From assembly GCA_036346355.1 (NCBI GenBank), contig CM070578.1:12724501-12788500 (forward strand): a DNA stretch of 64,000 nucleotides, written 5' to 3'. The translations under genes and the position numbers were made by a program. This document shows, in pieces, positions 20,785-32,540 of the stretch. The DNA comes from Rhipidocladum racemiflorum (taxonomy: Eukaryota; Streptophyta; Magnoliopsida; Poales; Poaceae). Below the pieces are notes generated by a model. The model was not told the origin of the DNA and made no database searches. It saw only the letters and a program-made list of their open reading frames with translations. Within the stretch, counting starts at the first letter, position 1. The number at the start of each line of letters is the position of its first letter.

Positions 20785-22683
20785 ATGGGCGCCTCCTCCA
20801 GCCGCCGCCGCCGCGACGATTACTACCCACCCCCGCCCCACCACTACTCCTACCCGCCGCCTCCCCCTCCACCACCACCGCACCACCACCACCACCACCA
20901 CCCGCCGCCGCCGCCGCCGCCGCCGCACCACCACCACCACCCCCACCCCCACCGGCCTCCCCCGCCGCCGCCGCCGCACCACGCGTCCTCCTCCTCCGCG
21001 TACTACTACCACCACTACCACCCGCCGCCCCCGCCCGGCTACCATGGCCCGTGGCACCCGGCGCCCCAGCCGCCTCAGCCGCAGCTGCCTGCTCTGACGG
21101 GACCCCCACCCGAGTTCGTGGGGGACCAGCAGGCGCGGAAGGTGAAGAACGACGTCAACCTGCATAAGGACACGCTCCGGCTCGTGCCCGACGCCGCCGA
21201 CCCAGACCACCACCGCCTTGTCGCCTTCACCTTCGACGCCGTCACCGACGGCAGGTGAGGCTGAGTTGATGTTAGATTTGCTTGGCTGGTCTGAATCGTG
21301 TAGGCACTGCAGGCATTTGAGCTGTAGGGTTTCGCTCATTGAGGGGGGACTAAATATTAGAGTTTTAGGACAAGCTCTTCTTAAGATTTGGATACTATAA
21401 ATTGGACTTATGTGAAATTGGAACTGTTTTGATTTAGCAAATTCTGGTGTTCAAGCAGCTGTTTACTTTTACAATTGGGGGATAATTTTTCAATCTCATA
21501 AATCAGTAACTTGTCGCTCACCTTCATAATAAATCTGAACCAGGGAGAGAAGGGGGAGGAGAATAAGAGCTAAGCATTACTCGAGTAGTATATGCTAAAT
21601 CTGAAGCGAAACCCTATAATGGGAGGAGCTATTTAAAACTATACCATGGCAAGAAGTTAAATGTTCTATGGAAGTGCTTGTAAAAATATACATCACTTGC
21701 AATTGTAACACTATGAATGACTTAACGTTAGATGCTCAACCCCAGTAACTCCTGCAATATCTCGTTCATGTTATTTCAACATTTTTCCTTTTCAACTACT
21801 GCAGCATGGGTGGAACATTTTACAGTAATTAAAATGAAGTGTTGACTAGTTATTAATAAAACATTTAGTAGGAAAAGTTATGGCCTTGTTTTGAGCTTCA
21901 GCCAAGTTGAGTGGTTAATTTCCATCTACCATCCTTATTATTTATGGGCCATAGTTGAACTTATCCTTATCTTTTGCAGTGTACTTATATATTACTTTGC
22001 CAAGGAAGGAAAAGATTGTTGTTTTTCTTCAGTGTATCCTGAATTACAGAAAACAACAAAGATACCCTTCCAGAAAGGGTTGGCACAAAAGTTTGTCCAG
22101 CCCTCTGGTTCCGGTTTTGATTTGGGATTCTTTTCTCTCGATGAGCTTTCAAATCCTTCAGGGGAAGTATTCCCATTGGTAGTTTATGCAGAAGCTTGTC
22201 CATCTCCGGAGGAAGGTGATCTGCCGGTAAACTCCACTCGGGCACAAATTACTCTTGCTGTTATAGAGAAGCATAACAATGACCTTCAAGTCAAAGTTGT
22301 CAAGCAAATCTTGTGGATTGATGGAGTGCGATATGAGCTACAAGAATTTTTTGGGATTGTTAACTCCACGGAAGCTGGTGTCCCCGATGCTGATGCTGAT
22401 GACATGGGGAAAGAATGTGTCATCTGCTTGACAGAGACAAGGGACACTGCTGTTTTTCCCTGTAGGCATTTGGTAAGTACATGATTTGCTGTATCCTGTA
22501 GTTATACTTTTTCTTTGCCAGATCTAACTTACCTTAAAGTTGTTGTCTGATTGGTCCTATCTTGTCCAGTGTATGTGCAGTGAATGTGCAAAAGCTCTAA
22601 GGTTTCAGTCAAATAAATGCCCCATATGCAGACAGCCTGTTGAGAAACTAATGGAGATCAAAGTTAGAAGTCCTGAGCCATGA
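20785..22683 (+). CDS. RING-type E3 ubiquitin ligase, LOG2/LUL family
   Basis: Three exons, 20785-21254, 21980-22472 and 22570-22683 (TGA), all GT-AG and in phase, give 358 residues. The protein starts MGASSS, a good N-myristoylation signal as in LOG2. Residues about 10-100 are almost all Pro, His and Tyr. Then come the conserved [16 protein letters not shown] segment (about 126-141), the DAR2-like beta region (FAKEGKDC to [14 protein letters not shown]) and a C-terminal C3HC4 RING: C303, C306, C318, H320, C324, C327, C338, C341, with [16 protein letters not shown] at the end. Known family members ubiquitinate membrane-linked targets and act in amino-acid export and ABA responses; that role here is inferred. 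The ATG was chosen for the MG start and the frame continuity. Confidence 0.92.
20820..21060 (+). repeat. Low-complexity CCACCG/CACCAC tract coding Pro/His runs
   Basis: Long runs of CCG, CCC and CAC triplets inside exon 1 of the RING ligase encode stretches of up to nine Pro and seven His. Such tracts are prone to length change by slippage. Confidence 0.85.
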
Positions 22684-24620
22684 ATACTTTGCTGGTATGG
22701 TTGTTGCTGCATTCTATTGTTTATTGTCTATAACATAGTTACCAGAAACACGGTTCATCCGAGTCGCGGTTTACGGTTCACCACTTTTTCTTCCAATTTC
22801 TATTGTGAGCATGAATCCCATGCCCTAAACCGGTTTGGGTTCAACAAATCCGGTTCACATTCGCGGGGGTTTACAGCGAATCCGGTAAATATGCTCCATT
22901 ATCCTTTAAAATAGCACCAGTCTTCAAAGTGTATAGTTATGTTGATGGTTGTGTTCTAGTAATGAATTGTTAATGTCATCATTTCACTTGAACTCTGTGT
23001 TGATCTTTCTGGTAGTTCACATGATTTCTGAAACCAAACCTTGACGCAGTTTTGTACCTTGCCTTTTAGTGAGCTAATTTTAACACTGTGTATCTTTTTC
23101 CTTGGTATCAACTTTATAGCTTGCTTGACACACTAGACTCACACTGTCCTTTTCAATTTATTCATTTCATGTCCATCCTTTGTGTCCTTCACATTTTTTA
23201 CCTGGATCTTGCTAAACTGCTTAGTGTGTTGAAGTTCGTGTCCAATATATCCGGTAGCATACCCTGCTAGCTCCATGAGGGCTTAGCACACAGGACAAAA
23301 CATAGCTACCACTAGATTCACTATAAGCCCCTGCATACAACATACCATATTCCTCGACGTAGGAAAGATTCCTTGTATGCGGTACGCCATCATTGCGAAA
23401 TTTGGGAGGAAAAGTGGCATACCGTGAGCCAGGCGTACCATGTTCCAGGTAACTATGGAGCAGAGGCATTGCTACTCTGCTTAAGGTCAGCTCCCGTGCT
23501 GAGGTTAGTGGGGTGATAGATCTGTGAAGCTCACTAGCGGTTCTGGACCGAGGTTAAATGCTTCAAGGTGACTTGATGCACCAGTAGACTTATTTTGTAC
23601 TGAAAGTTTTTTACCACCTAGTGGATGATGATATTCAGTAAATGGATTTAGATGTCATTGAGTGTTATGCATTCCCGATTGTAGCAAACCGTTATTGCTT
23701 AATATAAAAATGTGAATAAATTGGGTGGAATGCTTTATGTGTGAATTTACAGACCCAAGGTTGCTCCATTAGTCGAAATGCTGATATGGTCAGATCTATG
23801 GATTTAGAGACTCAATGTTTTCCTGAGTGGGGACAAATGCATGAAAGATATAAGCCATTCAAAGTTGGCGTTCGATCTGCCAGACCTGTTTACACCGGTT
23901 TACGTTAGTCTATTATAATCAATAAGGTTTTGCCCATTTCTTTGTTAAGTACAGGGCTCATTCGCTGACAATTGACTATTTTAGTTTCCTTTGATTTGGT
24001 TCTTTTCGTGTTGGATTCTTCGGTGCATATGAACTCTGAAGTATATACTGGAAGCAGCCAGTCTTTTATCAGTTACCAGAGTCAGAAGGGCTGCCACAAT
24101 AAATCTTGATAAAAAAATGTAACTCGCATATGTGATTAGTAGTTCAGTACCAGCGAAGTTATGGTGCCATCTATACATTCCCTACTCGGCACACCGCAAG
24201 TTGTACATGGAAAAAACAAAATTATCTTACTACGGCTCACATAAAGCAGAAACTGAGTAAATTTGAAGCATGCAAAAAATTTATTCCTATTTGTTGTTCG
24301 TTGCTGCTTGCCAGTTTGCTCTACATGTTGGGGATCTATGAATACTGAGCTGAAATGGTGTATCGGAAGCTTCATCAGCTCCTGATGTTTCTTTTTGTTT
24401 CTGATAAACGGGCGAAGGGGCCTACTGCCTTTGTCTTTGGAATGTGAACTACGAAGTAATTTGTTGTGGTGTATAACATGTAAATAGTACAATCCATGTC
24501 CACAGACCAGTTTAAAGGTTCTAATAAGCTACAAGGTTGGGCATGCAAACGCATGAGCAGAGTCAAGCACTGCTAAGGTTTGGGTGTATCCGTGTATATC
24601 CGCTATCCTGGATACGCTCT
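22684..24620. other. 3' flank and spacer after the RING ligase gene
   Basis: Contains the probable 3' UTR. About 22,735-22,895 has CGGTTTACGGTTCACCA and AACCGGTTTGGGTTC words like the interior of the hAT-type MITE at 59,561, probably a decayed relative. I see no open gene in the rest. Confidence 0.45.
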
Positions 24621-25144
24621 GTTCCTTACTTCCATTGTATTGTGGTTTGGAACAAAGCATTCAAAAATGTATATAATCTGTTCTTACATCGCGTACTTGT
24701 GCAACTATTATATTTTTAAAATTTAGTTTGTAGTAGTAGTACTTGTACAAAAGTTCAGACAATTAGCCCACCTTTTCCAAAGAAAACCCTGGAAAAGAAC
24801 ATAATTGCATCGAAGTCTTTGGAATTAAGACACGACGGGATATGATATGATGATGAACAGCAGCGGATGTCAACGTTGGGTTCCTTACTTCCATTGTATT
24901 GTGGTTTGGAACAAAGCATTCAAAAATGTATATAATCTGTTCTTACATCGCGTACTTGTGCAACTATTACTTTTTAAAAATTTAGTTTGTAGTAGTAGTA
25001 CTAGTACAAAAGTTCAGACAAGCATCCCACCTTTTCCAAAGAAAACCCTGGAAAAGAATTTAATTGCATCGAAGTCTTTGGAATTCTCTAAAGACACGAC
25101 GGGATATGATATGATGATGAACAGCAGCGGATGTCAACGTTGGG
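24621..25144. repeat. Tandem duplication of a 260-bp segment
   Basis: 24621-24879 is repeated almost base for base at 24880-25144. Shared landmarks are TACATCGCGTACTTGTGC, AGTAGTAGTACT, CCTTTTCCAAAGAAAACC and GATGTCAACGTTGGG. The second copy has a short insertion (TCTCTA) and a few substitutions. No coding sense is apparent. Confidence 0.9.
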
Positions 25145-25167
25145 CAGCTTCACCGGAGTTAAAACGT

Positions 25168-25520
25168 GGTTAGGGCTGTAAACGAGTTGAGCACGAGCGA
25201 GTTTGAGTTGGGCTTTGAGTTTAGAATTGTGCTTGAGTTTGGCTCGATTAAGTTAGGTAAAAATCAATAATTCAATGCGTTCTAGTTTTCAGCATTAAGA
25301 AAAGCTTAAGTTCGAGCTTAGCTCAAGTAAGCTCAATAAGAATTAACATGTAGTATCATTTAATAAGTGATTTATACATTTACTGAGTCTCGTGGGCTAT
25401 TTGAGTTTGATTCATTAAAGCTTGTAAGCTTGGGATCAAAATTGAGCTCGACTGTTTGAAGTTCAAATTTAGTCTAGAACGAGTCAAGCTTGAGCAGTTT
25501 GCGAACCTTAGTTTTTTCCC
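25168..25520. repeat. Repeat rich in GAGTTTGAG / AGCTCAAG words
   Basis: Starts near TAGGGCTGTAAACGAGTTGA, a left end typical of a common plant hAT family, and contains many AGCTTGAG and GAGCTCAA words. A related stretch lies at about 37,290-37,640, and a short copy of its right side at 25,820-25,855. The right end is unclear. Confidence 0.45.
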
Positions 25521-28100
25521 CCACTCTAATCGTGGTGTGGAGCATATCCTCATTGCCCAGCAGCAAGGACCGCCCTTGCTCTTATGGATTGTCGATCGGA
25601 GCCAGAGCAGGAGGGGGTTTAGCTCTAGATCATCCACTATCGACGCGATCTCGCTGGAGATCCGCATTTAGTGTTTCACGGTGATGACGACTTTTGATTT
25701 GGGTGCCTCTAATCTTCGTAAATTTAGGTTGGAATGTGAAAAGATATGGAGGAAGGGGAACACAGAAGTATGCATAAGAGCTTACTTCTTCCATGCGGCA
25801 GCACAACAAGAAATTGGGACCAAGTTTGAACTCGACTGTTTGAAGTTCAATTGATAAGGATATTCTGAACACGTCTTTATCCTAAAATGTAGGACTCAAT
25901 CATAAAGGGATTTTTTAAATAATACATTTTCTAAAAGTAATTGTGATATTAATACACGAAAAAATAAAATTACAAAAATAATACTACTTCGCCAAATGGT
26001 ACGGCGAAATAGCAGTAGTCGCCAAACGGATGGACAAAATAGGGTTAGTCATTATACCATTTGACGACTACTCGTTAATCCCGCAGTTAACGATACGTCG
26101 TTAGGACTCACGCGACACGAGGCAGTAATCATCCGGCCCCCCAAAAGTTCATTTAATATAAACGGTTCATACTTTTCGATCTAATATATAACCAGTTCAT
26201 ACTTATTTATACTTTCTCCGATAGTATAGTAATAGAAATACGTTTAACAAATTAATAACTAAATTTAATTTCCACTATACATTGTATACAACAACAAGTG
26301 TAATACATCATAAAAATTAAAAAAAAAACATTAACACGCCAGCCGTACCGTTCGTCACACGGTGGTCGCAAGTTCGCAACTCGCCAACTCTCGTATACAG
26401 ATGGGCTCCACCACCGGGCGCAGCTCACCCGTGAGTGCCAGCCCGTACCGACCTCGCAGAAGATAATCCGCACACAATGCTACATCATACCACAGCTATC
26501 GTCGGCCTATACTTGCCGCTCGTCGGTGTCCGCCGCGGCACCACCTGCGAGTGGCGTACGCACGGCAACAAGCGGCCGGAGCGGCGGCCACAGGCCTCTC
26601 CGCGCGACGCGCGAGTTGGAATCGAAGCAACGAGCGTACCGGCCAGCCGCGCCCACAGACCGGGAGGACGGCAGCCACACAAGCGAGCGCGAGCGGGACC
26701 ACCAGTCATCCCTCCCGTCCAAAACACACACACACAATATGCTCGTCGTATCGTACGCCAATTGTAGAAAGTGAAACGCATTCAGAGAGAGAGATGTAGA
26801 GAGAGAAAGGACCGCGGTAGTGATCATCGGTGAAGCTAGTGGCCTGCGAACCTCAGAATGCGGCCCCCAGCCGGTGGGGGGAGCAGGTCGACGTGGAGTG
26901 CGCGCGGCCTTTGACTGGCCTTTCGCGCTAGTTTATATTTTATTTTAATAATAATAATATATTTTCAAATAAAAATATAGAAAAATAATATATTTTTTAA
27001 TTAACGATAGAACTTGAACTTCTGTTGCTAATTTATTTGCTGACAAAAATTTACCTGCCAAATAGACCTGTGGACCAAATAAATCAGCAATAAAACTATC
27101 GGCGCTCCAACAGCCGCCAAATGAATCGACGACAAGCTGACGAAAAGATTCATTCGCCAAATGAATTGACGATATGGCTTCTGCCGTTGTGTAATTGTTT
27201 TTATGTATTTTTTCCTCTAATTTTATTCAAAGGATATATCATTTTTTTTTAAAAAAAAAAAAAAAATCCGCTGGCTCATTCATCCATCCCGTCCAATCCA
27301 ATCCATGAAATCCGTCCCACTTGCGGATAGGAACCGAGGGGCAGCGGCCAGCCGGGGAGGCCCAGCCCATGGCGGCAACCGCTGTTGCTGCTCTGTACAC
27401 GGTACACCCCTGAAGCCTGAAGGCCAACACACACCGGCGGCTTCGATCTCGCCGATCATCTCCCATGATTGGCGCCACCTCGGCCCGCCTAAATGCGATT
27501 TGGAGGTGTACTCAGCGGTTGCTCTCGCTGATGTCTGGACTGGACGTGAGTCAGTCAGTCAGTCAGTACGTGAAATGGCCAGCTTTTCGGGACTAGTTGT
27601 TCGGATCAATACAGGCTGCCGATCGATGCATGCGGAGAAGGAAAGGGAAGGGGGGGTCCCAGGCAGGCGGTGTGGCCGCCCCCACCCTAGCGCGGCGGCC
27701 ATGTGGGCGGGCAGTGAATGATGCGGTGTTGCGGTCGGCCCCAACGGCGGATTCCTCGGTGGCCAACTCGGCGCCGGAGCCTCCTCATCCTCTCTCGATC
27801 GCGCCCTCCTTCCTCGCGCTTAGCAGCTGGGCCTGCGGATGATACCGCACTAATAAAAACCCGCCCCTTTCTCACATCCGCTGGAATGGGTTGCGCTATC
27901 GTTGTCGTGATACATGCCGTAGGACCCCGATAAAGGTTTTCGGAATAGGTGTTCAGATGGAACCTATCATGGCCTAGGGACAAGGGGCGGTTCCAAGTTC
28001 GAACCAATCCGATCCGGCTCCGTGTTTTCTAGATCAGACGACAATGGGAATTGTGATAAGCTCCCCTGCTAGCTCGCTCTATGCGCAGTTCGGATGCATC
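25521..28100. other. Spacer with GC-rich islands
   Basis: AT-rich to about 26,330, then a GC-rich block (26,330-26,920), an AT block, and a second GC-rich block (27,260-28,050) with CpGs and a short GTCAGTCAGTCAGT run near 27,550. Both GC blocks have overlapping open frames on both strands, as expected by chance, and none looks like a protein family I know. Confidence 0.4.
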
Positions 28101-28239
28101 TAATCTATCTATTGTATTATTGAAGCAGAGGCAAACGAAATCACCGTATTCACTCTTAAGGCTAGAAAATTTCACAATCAAGACTATAGCTGTCTAGATA
28201 AAAATAAAGAGTCCATGGCAAGTATAATCCAAACAATAA

Positions 28240-28990
28240 CTGAAATTTGAAATAAAGAATAAAACAAAATAAGGAATTTGATTTCCAAACGAATTCCTAA
28301 GTAAAATATCTAAATAAAAACAATTCATAATAAAAAAAATTAGCAATTGAATTTATAATGGATTCCAACAGAAATAACTAAAATTCAACATAAAAAATAA
28401 AATAAATTAACAATTTGATTTCAATACGATTTCTCAAGTAAAATATCTAAATAACTATAAGTCAAAATCAAAATTAGGAATCGGATTTGCATATGAATTC
28501 CAACCAAAAGGTTGAAATTTATAATAGAAACAAAAAAGAAAATTTGTAATTTGATTTCCATACAATTTCATAGTAAAATCCTTAAATAATTTTTTTAAAT
28601 AGATTAAATAAAATTTGTAATTTAGTTTCCATACGAACTCTTAAGTAAAATCTCTAAATAAATATAATTCAAAATAAAATTTTAACAAATGTTAACAATT
28701 GGATTTGTACACGAATTTCAACAAAAAAAATAATTGAAGTTCTTAATAAAAAATTAATAAAGTAGCAATTTTGATTTTGATATGAATTCAAAAATAAAAT
28801 TCCTAAATAACTATAATTCTGAATGAAAATTAAATAAAAATTAGCAATTAGATTTTTATACAAACTCTAACAAAAAAATTGAAATTGGAGTAAAAAATTG
28901 TAATTTGATTTCCATATAATTGCAAAGTAAAATATGTAAATAACTAAAAAATTGTAATTTGATTTTCATACAATTGCAAAGTAAATTATG
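28240..28990. repeat. Degenerate AT-rich tandem array
   Basis: Words such as AATTTGATTTCCATACAATT, AGTAAAATATCTAAATAACT and AATTGAATTTATAATGGATT recur at intervals of roughly 90-180 bp in varied forms. This looks like an old satellite-like tandem array. Confidence 0.6.
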
Positions 28991-30558
28991 ACAAAGATAG
29001 CATCAATGGTGTCGGAGCCTCGGAGGAGGCCACGAAAATAGGTAATGTTGTCGATTTGTCCAAATGAGACATTGACCCACTAGAAAATGAAGGGTTGTGG
29101 CAATGGCGCGGGAGATGAAGACAATGTCGTGTTGTCCACCTTAGCCGTTTGACAGGGATAATATCGTGCTACTTGCCGAAGTTGTTGAAGAGGAAGGCTA
29201 TAGTCAAAGGAGCCAAGGGCAATGATGAGCGTCAAAATTATTGAAGAAGTCAGTGTACAAATAAGTTCGATAATAAAACAGCTTTGGTAGAGAGGAGATG
29301 AAATTCTGCATTGAAGCTGAGCTATAACAATATGGGGTCATCAAGTTGATAGGACCATGCCATCACCGGTGAAAGGAACAACGATGGTGAGAAGACAATG
29401 TTCGCTGGCAGTGGCGGACCCATGAACTTTCTAGAGCCTGGGCACACTTAAAAAAGGACAACAAGTTCACAAACTATTTACTGAGCTAATAACAAGAGAC
29501 CAAATCACTGAAGGAAGTTTCTATCAAGTAGTAACTGCGTTTTTATTAAAACCAAATGTTATTAGCTTGGTCCGTTGTTGAATTCACGGAAGGACACTGT
29601 ATTTTCCATGATCTAGACTTTTGTTACATGGGCCTGAGCAGGGCCGTGCCAGTGGCCGGCCCTGGTCCGCTTATGTTATTTGGGGTAGCAATGAGTGTGA
29701 GATTATAAGTTCAAGATAAATCTCCTATAGTGCATCGTGTAGGCATGAGCAATATACTCTAATACCATGTCAACTAATAAGATAATTTATCATACATATA
29801 ATCAATGTATTGCTTTGAAATTAGATAGAGGTACATGTGCATGCATATATTTAGGAAAAGAGTAATTAATGAAGGAGAATAGAGACATGCAACTACATGA
29901 TCCATGCATAATTAATGGAGATTGCTTACATTTCTAAGAACAACAACAATTTAGCATGCGCAATGATTTTCTTCCATCAAATTCATATGTTAGTTACATT
30001 CTTCATGTTATATTTCCCCTCAAGCCTCTATATATTATCATTTTCAATGTCTTAAAAATCCTAAAAAGCCTACAAGATACGTAAACATATACTTAAACAT
30101 CTAAATTACATCATTTGATACGAAAAAATTTGAAACAAATCTAGCCGCACATATATAGGGGTCAGCCTGCTAGTTATTATTCTATCACGAAGGAAAAATA
30201 TGCTCCATGTACTGACAGGTGAGGGCCATGTGCTCTTGTGGGGTGGGGGCGCACTTGGGCCTCAGAGAACAGATTGAAAAAATGGGACAATCGTGGGACC
30301 CACTACCTTTCCATGTAGGGATTCGCCGACTGCTCCAGCGAGACGCCCCCCCCCCCCCCCCCAGCTGACACTACTAAGGCACCCTGAGGCCGAGCGGAGG
30401 ACCGGAGGCCAAGCTAGGCAAGCGCAAAGCCTCTGCTCCGTTCTCTCTCTGCATCTCCTTGCCTTATTGCTACCGCTCTGCCGCCAACTCGATCTCCTCC
30501 TATCTCAGGCTCGGCACAGCAGCGGCGGCGGCGGCGAGAAGTGAAGGAGTAGACGAAG
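28991..30558. other. Spacer upstream of the GTGVFIPR protein gene
   Basis: 28,991-29,430 has a moderate-GC stretch without a recognisable protein. 29,425-29,690 begins with CAGTGGCGGACCCATG and ends near CCGGCCCTGGTCCGC, words typical of MITE ends. A run of 18 C lies at 30,345-30,362. 30,380-30,558 is GC-rich and probably 5' UTR or promoter. Confidence 0.45.
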
Positions 30559-32540
30559 ATGGAGGTGGAGATGCTGGAGGACGACGTCTTCTTCGCCGAG
30601 CTCAGCAAGAGGATATCGCTCCTCATCACCGACGACGACGAGGCCGACCTCGGCCACGCTCAGCTCCCCACGGACCCCACCGCCGTGCCCGTCGGTCCGG
30701 TGAGCCGCCGTTCCCTTCCCTTTTCTTCCACCCTTGCTACCGCTGTCCATTCCTCTTCCTAGCTTGTCGTCATCAAACATGTGTGCATGCATGTGAGCCC
30801 AGGTTAGCTTCTGTTGGTTCTTGCAGCTTCCTCTCCGTAGTTAGTTGGTAGTCGCAGCACGAGCGCATGGTTTGCACTTGCACACAAGCGCACAGCCAAA
30901 CCAAAGGCTTCTTTGCTCCCGATTAAAAGTGGAAGAACTTTATGTTTATGGTATTCTTGTGAAGTGGTCAAACAGTAGTAATTACAGCTTGACTAGCTTC
31001 CTAACACCATGGGCACATGTGCCTTGTGTTATTCTTACTGTTCTGTTAATTAGAAGTACCTACCTGGCACTTTCAAAGTTGCATGTGCATATGTGCAGAA
31101 TTTTTGGAGGATAAGCATTAGCCTGGAGCTACGTATGGGTGCATATGTATCTTTCGTATACGTCAGTGTGAGAGCCTGTGCATTAAGAGGAAAGGAAACA
31201 AACACCTTCTGTAGGGAATTGACCATTTACAGGTAGTATTGCTGTTGCCAAATTCTGCCTGGGGCCCACCAGCCTCAGTCATGAACCACTGGTGGACAAG
31301 CCTTCGAATCTATGGACCTCTTCGGATCTTAGGAATTTCCACAGACATTATCTGAGGACTTATACCGCTTCCTGTAAAATTCATACACATATTTCGAATT
31401 CCATCGGACCCTAAATCGGCGAGATCGATGATTAACAGCACAAAAATCGTTTCTTTCAGTACGTGGAGTATAGTAGTAGTATAGAGCATTAGAGCAGCAA
31501 TATTAGAACAACTAAGTAACAACTAATCTTCTCTAATCCAGATGCTAATCTAGCCAGGGCCCCCATGGCGTGCACAGGTGTTATTCAAAACCACAACCAT
31601 GCCTCCATTAATTCCTGAATTAGGAAGTTGCATTGCAAGGTACGTCTTCCCACCGCCCCATGGCTGTAGACGATCCGCGCGCTACAGATGTCACCTGTCC
31701 GGCTAATCACCCTGTCACCTGTCTATTATTTTACCCTCACCAATACGTGTATCATCACTCTCCCTTGCATGATTGCCAAGAATGAATTGTTTTTCTCACC
31801 CTTGGAACGCATGCGATCGACCAAGTGATCGATGTTGCTTGGACCTTGCGGTTAGCCTCCAACCTATATTGCTTGCACACTACAACACCTCATCATGCGA
31901 CTCGTACGTGCTCCCCTTTTGAAGCGTGTATGTATGTATGTATGGTGTTAATTTGTTTAATCGATCCTTCCTCCCTGCCCTGTGACAAGATCGATCGGGT
32001 GCTGAAATCTTTGCATGCACGCAAGTTGCCATCGGTTAGCAACTAGCTGTTCCTACAGCTATTAGCCACTGGATTTTACGGGTTTATTTATTTATTTCCC
32101 AAAGAAAAATACAAGTTTTGCCATGATCGCGTCATGTGCGCCCCCTACATCACAGCCACGACGCCTCGACACTAACAGCTAGCGATCTGATTGGAATCAC
32201 ACCAAAACAACAGGGATTCTCGCTCGCCCATGTGCCGCACGGCGCGTCGATGCTGGCGCCACCGGCCTACACGTTGTACCACCACGCCGCCAACTACGGC
32301 GCCGGCAGCAGCAGCAGCAGCAGCGGAAATGGCGGCGCCAGGACGTGGCAGCAGCAGTGCGGTAGCAGGGGCACCGGGGTGTTCATCCCCCGGTCCTCGC
32401 CGGGGTCGGCGCACTCCAAGAAGAAGGCCAAGAACAAGGCCGGCTCCAACGGCAGGGCGCGGGGCGGCGCCGGCGGCGGGGAGCGCCATAGCAGCAGGCG
32501 CGTCCACAAAGAGGCGCGCCTGACCGCGATCTTCTCATGA
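30559..32540 (+). CDS. Small plant-specific protein with GTGVFIPR motif
   Basis: Two exons, 30559-30699 and 32214-32540 (TGA), joined in phase 0 across a 1.5-kb GT-AG intron, give 155 residues. The N-terminus is acidic with DDVFFAELSKRISLLI, a segment that could form an amphipathic helix. The middle has Ser and Ala runs. RGTGVFIPRS lies at about 99-108, followed by the basic cluster KKKAKNK (116-122) and an Arg-rich tail. I recall plant proteins with the same FFxELSKRISLLI and GTGVFIPR order, but no established function. The basic patch would suit nuclear localisation, an inference. A further small exon in the intron cannot be excluded. Confidence 0.7.
30700..32213 (+). other. Intron of the GTGVFIPR protein gene
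   Basis: Begins GTGAGCC and ends AACAACAG. It includes an AT-rich stretch at about 31,305-31,430 with GGATCTTAGGAATTTCC and GAATTCCATCGGACC words near its ends, probably a decayed MITE. No coding segment is evident. Confidence 0.5.

Noticed and set aside
20648..21339. Minus-strand Gly/Val/Arg-rich frames opposite the RING ligase exon
   Set aside because: They are the reverse complement of the Pro/His codon runs and have no independent support.
26434..26830. GC-rich open frames that could be a first exon
   Set aside because: Frames are open on both strands, no splice partner or known protein follows, and composition alone explains it.
27305..28007. Possible gene in the second GC-rich island
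   Set aside because: Overlapping frames on both strands, no recognisable domain, no plausible downstream exon.
28240..28990. CRISPR-like array
   Set aside because: The repeats are long, diverged and unevenly spaced, and the DNA is a plant nuclear sequence.
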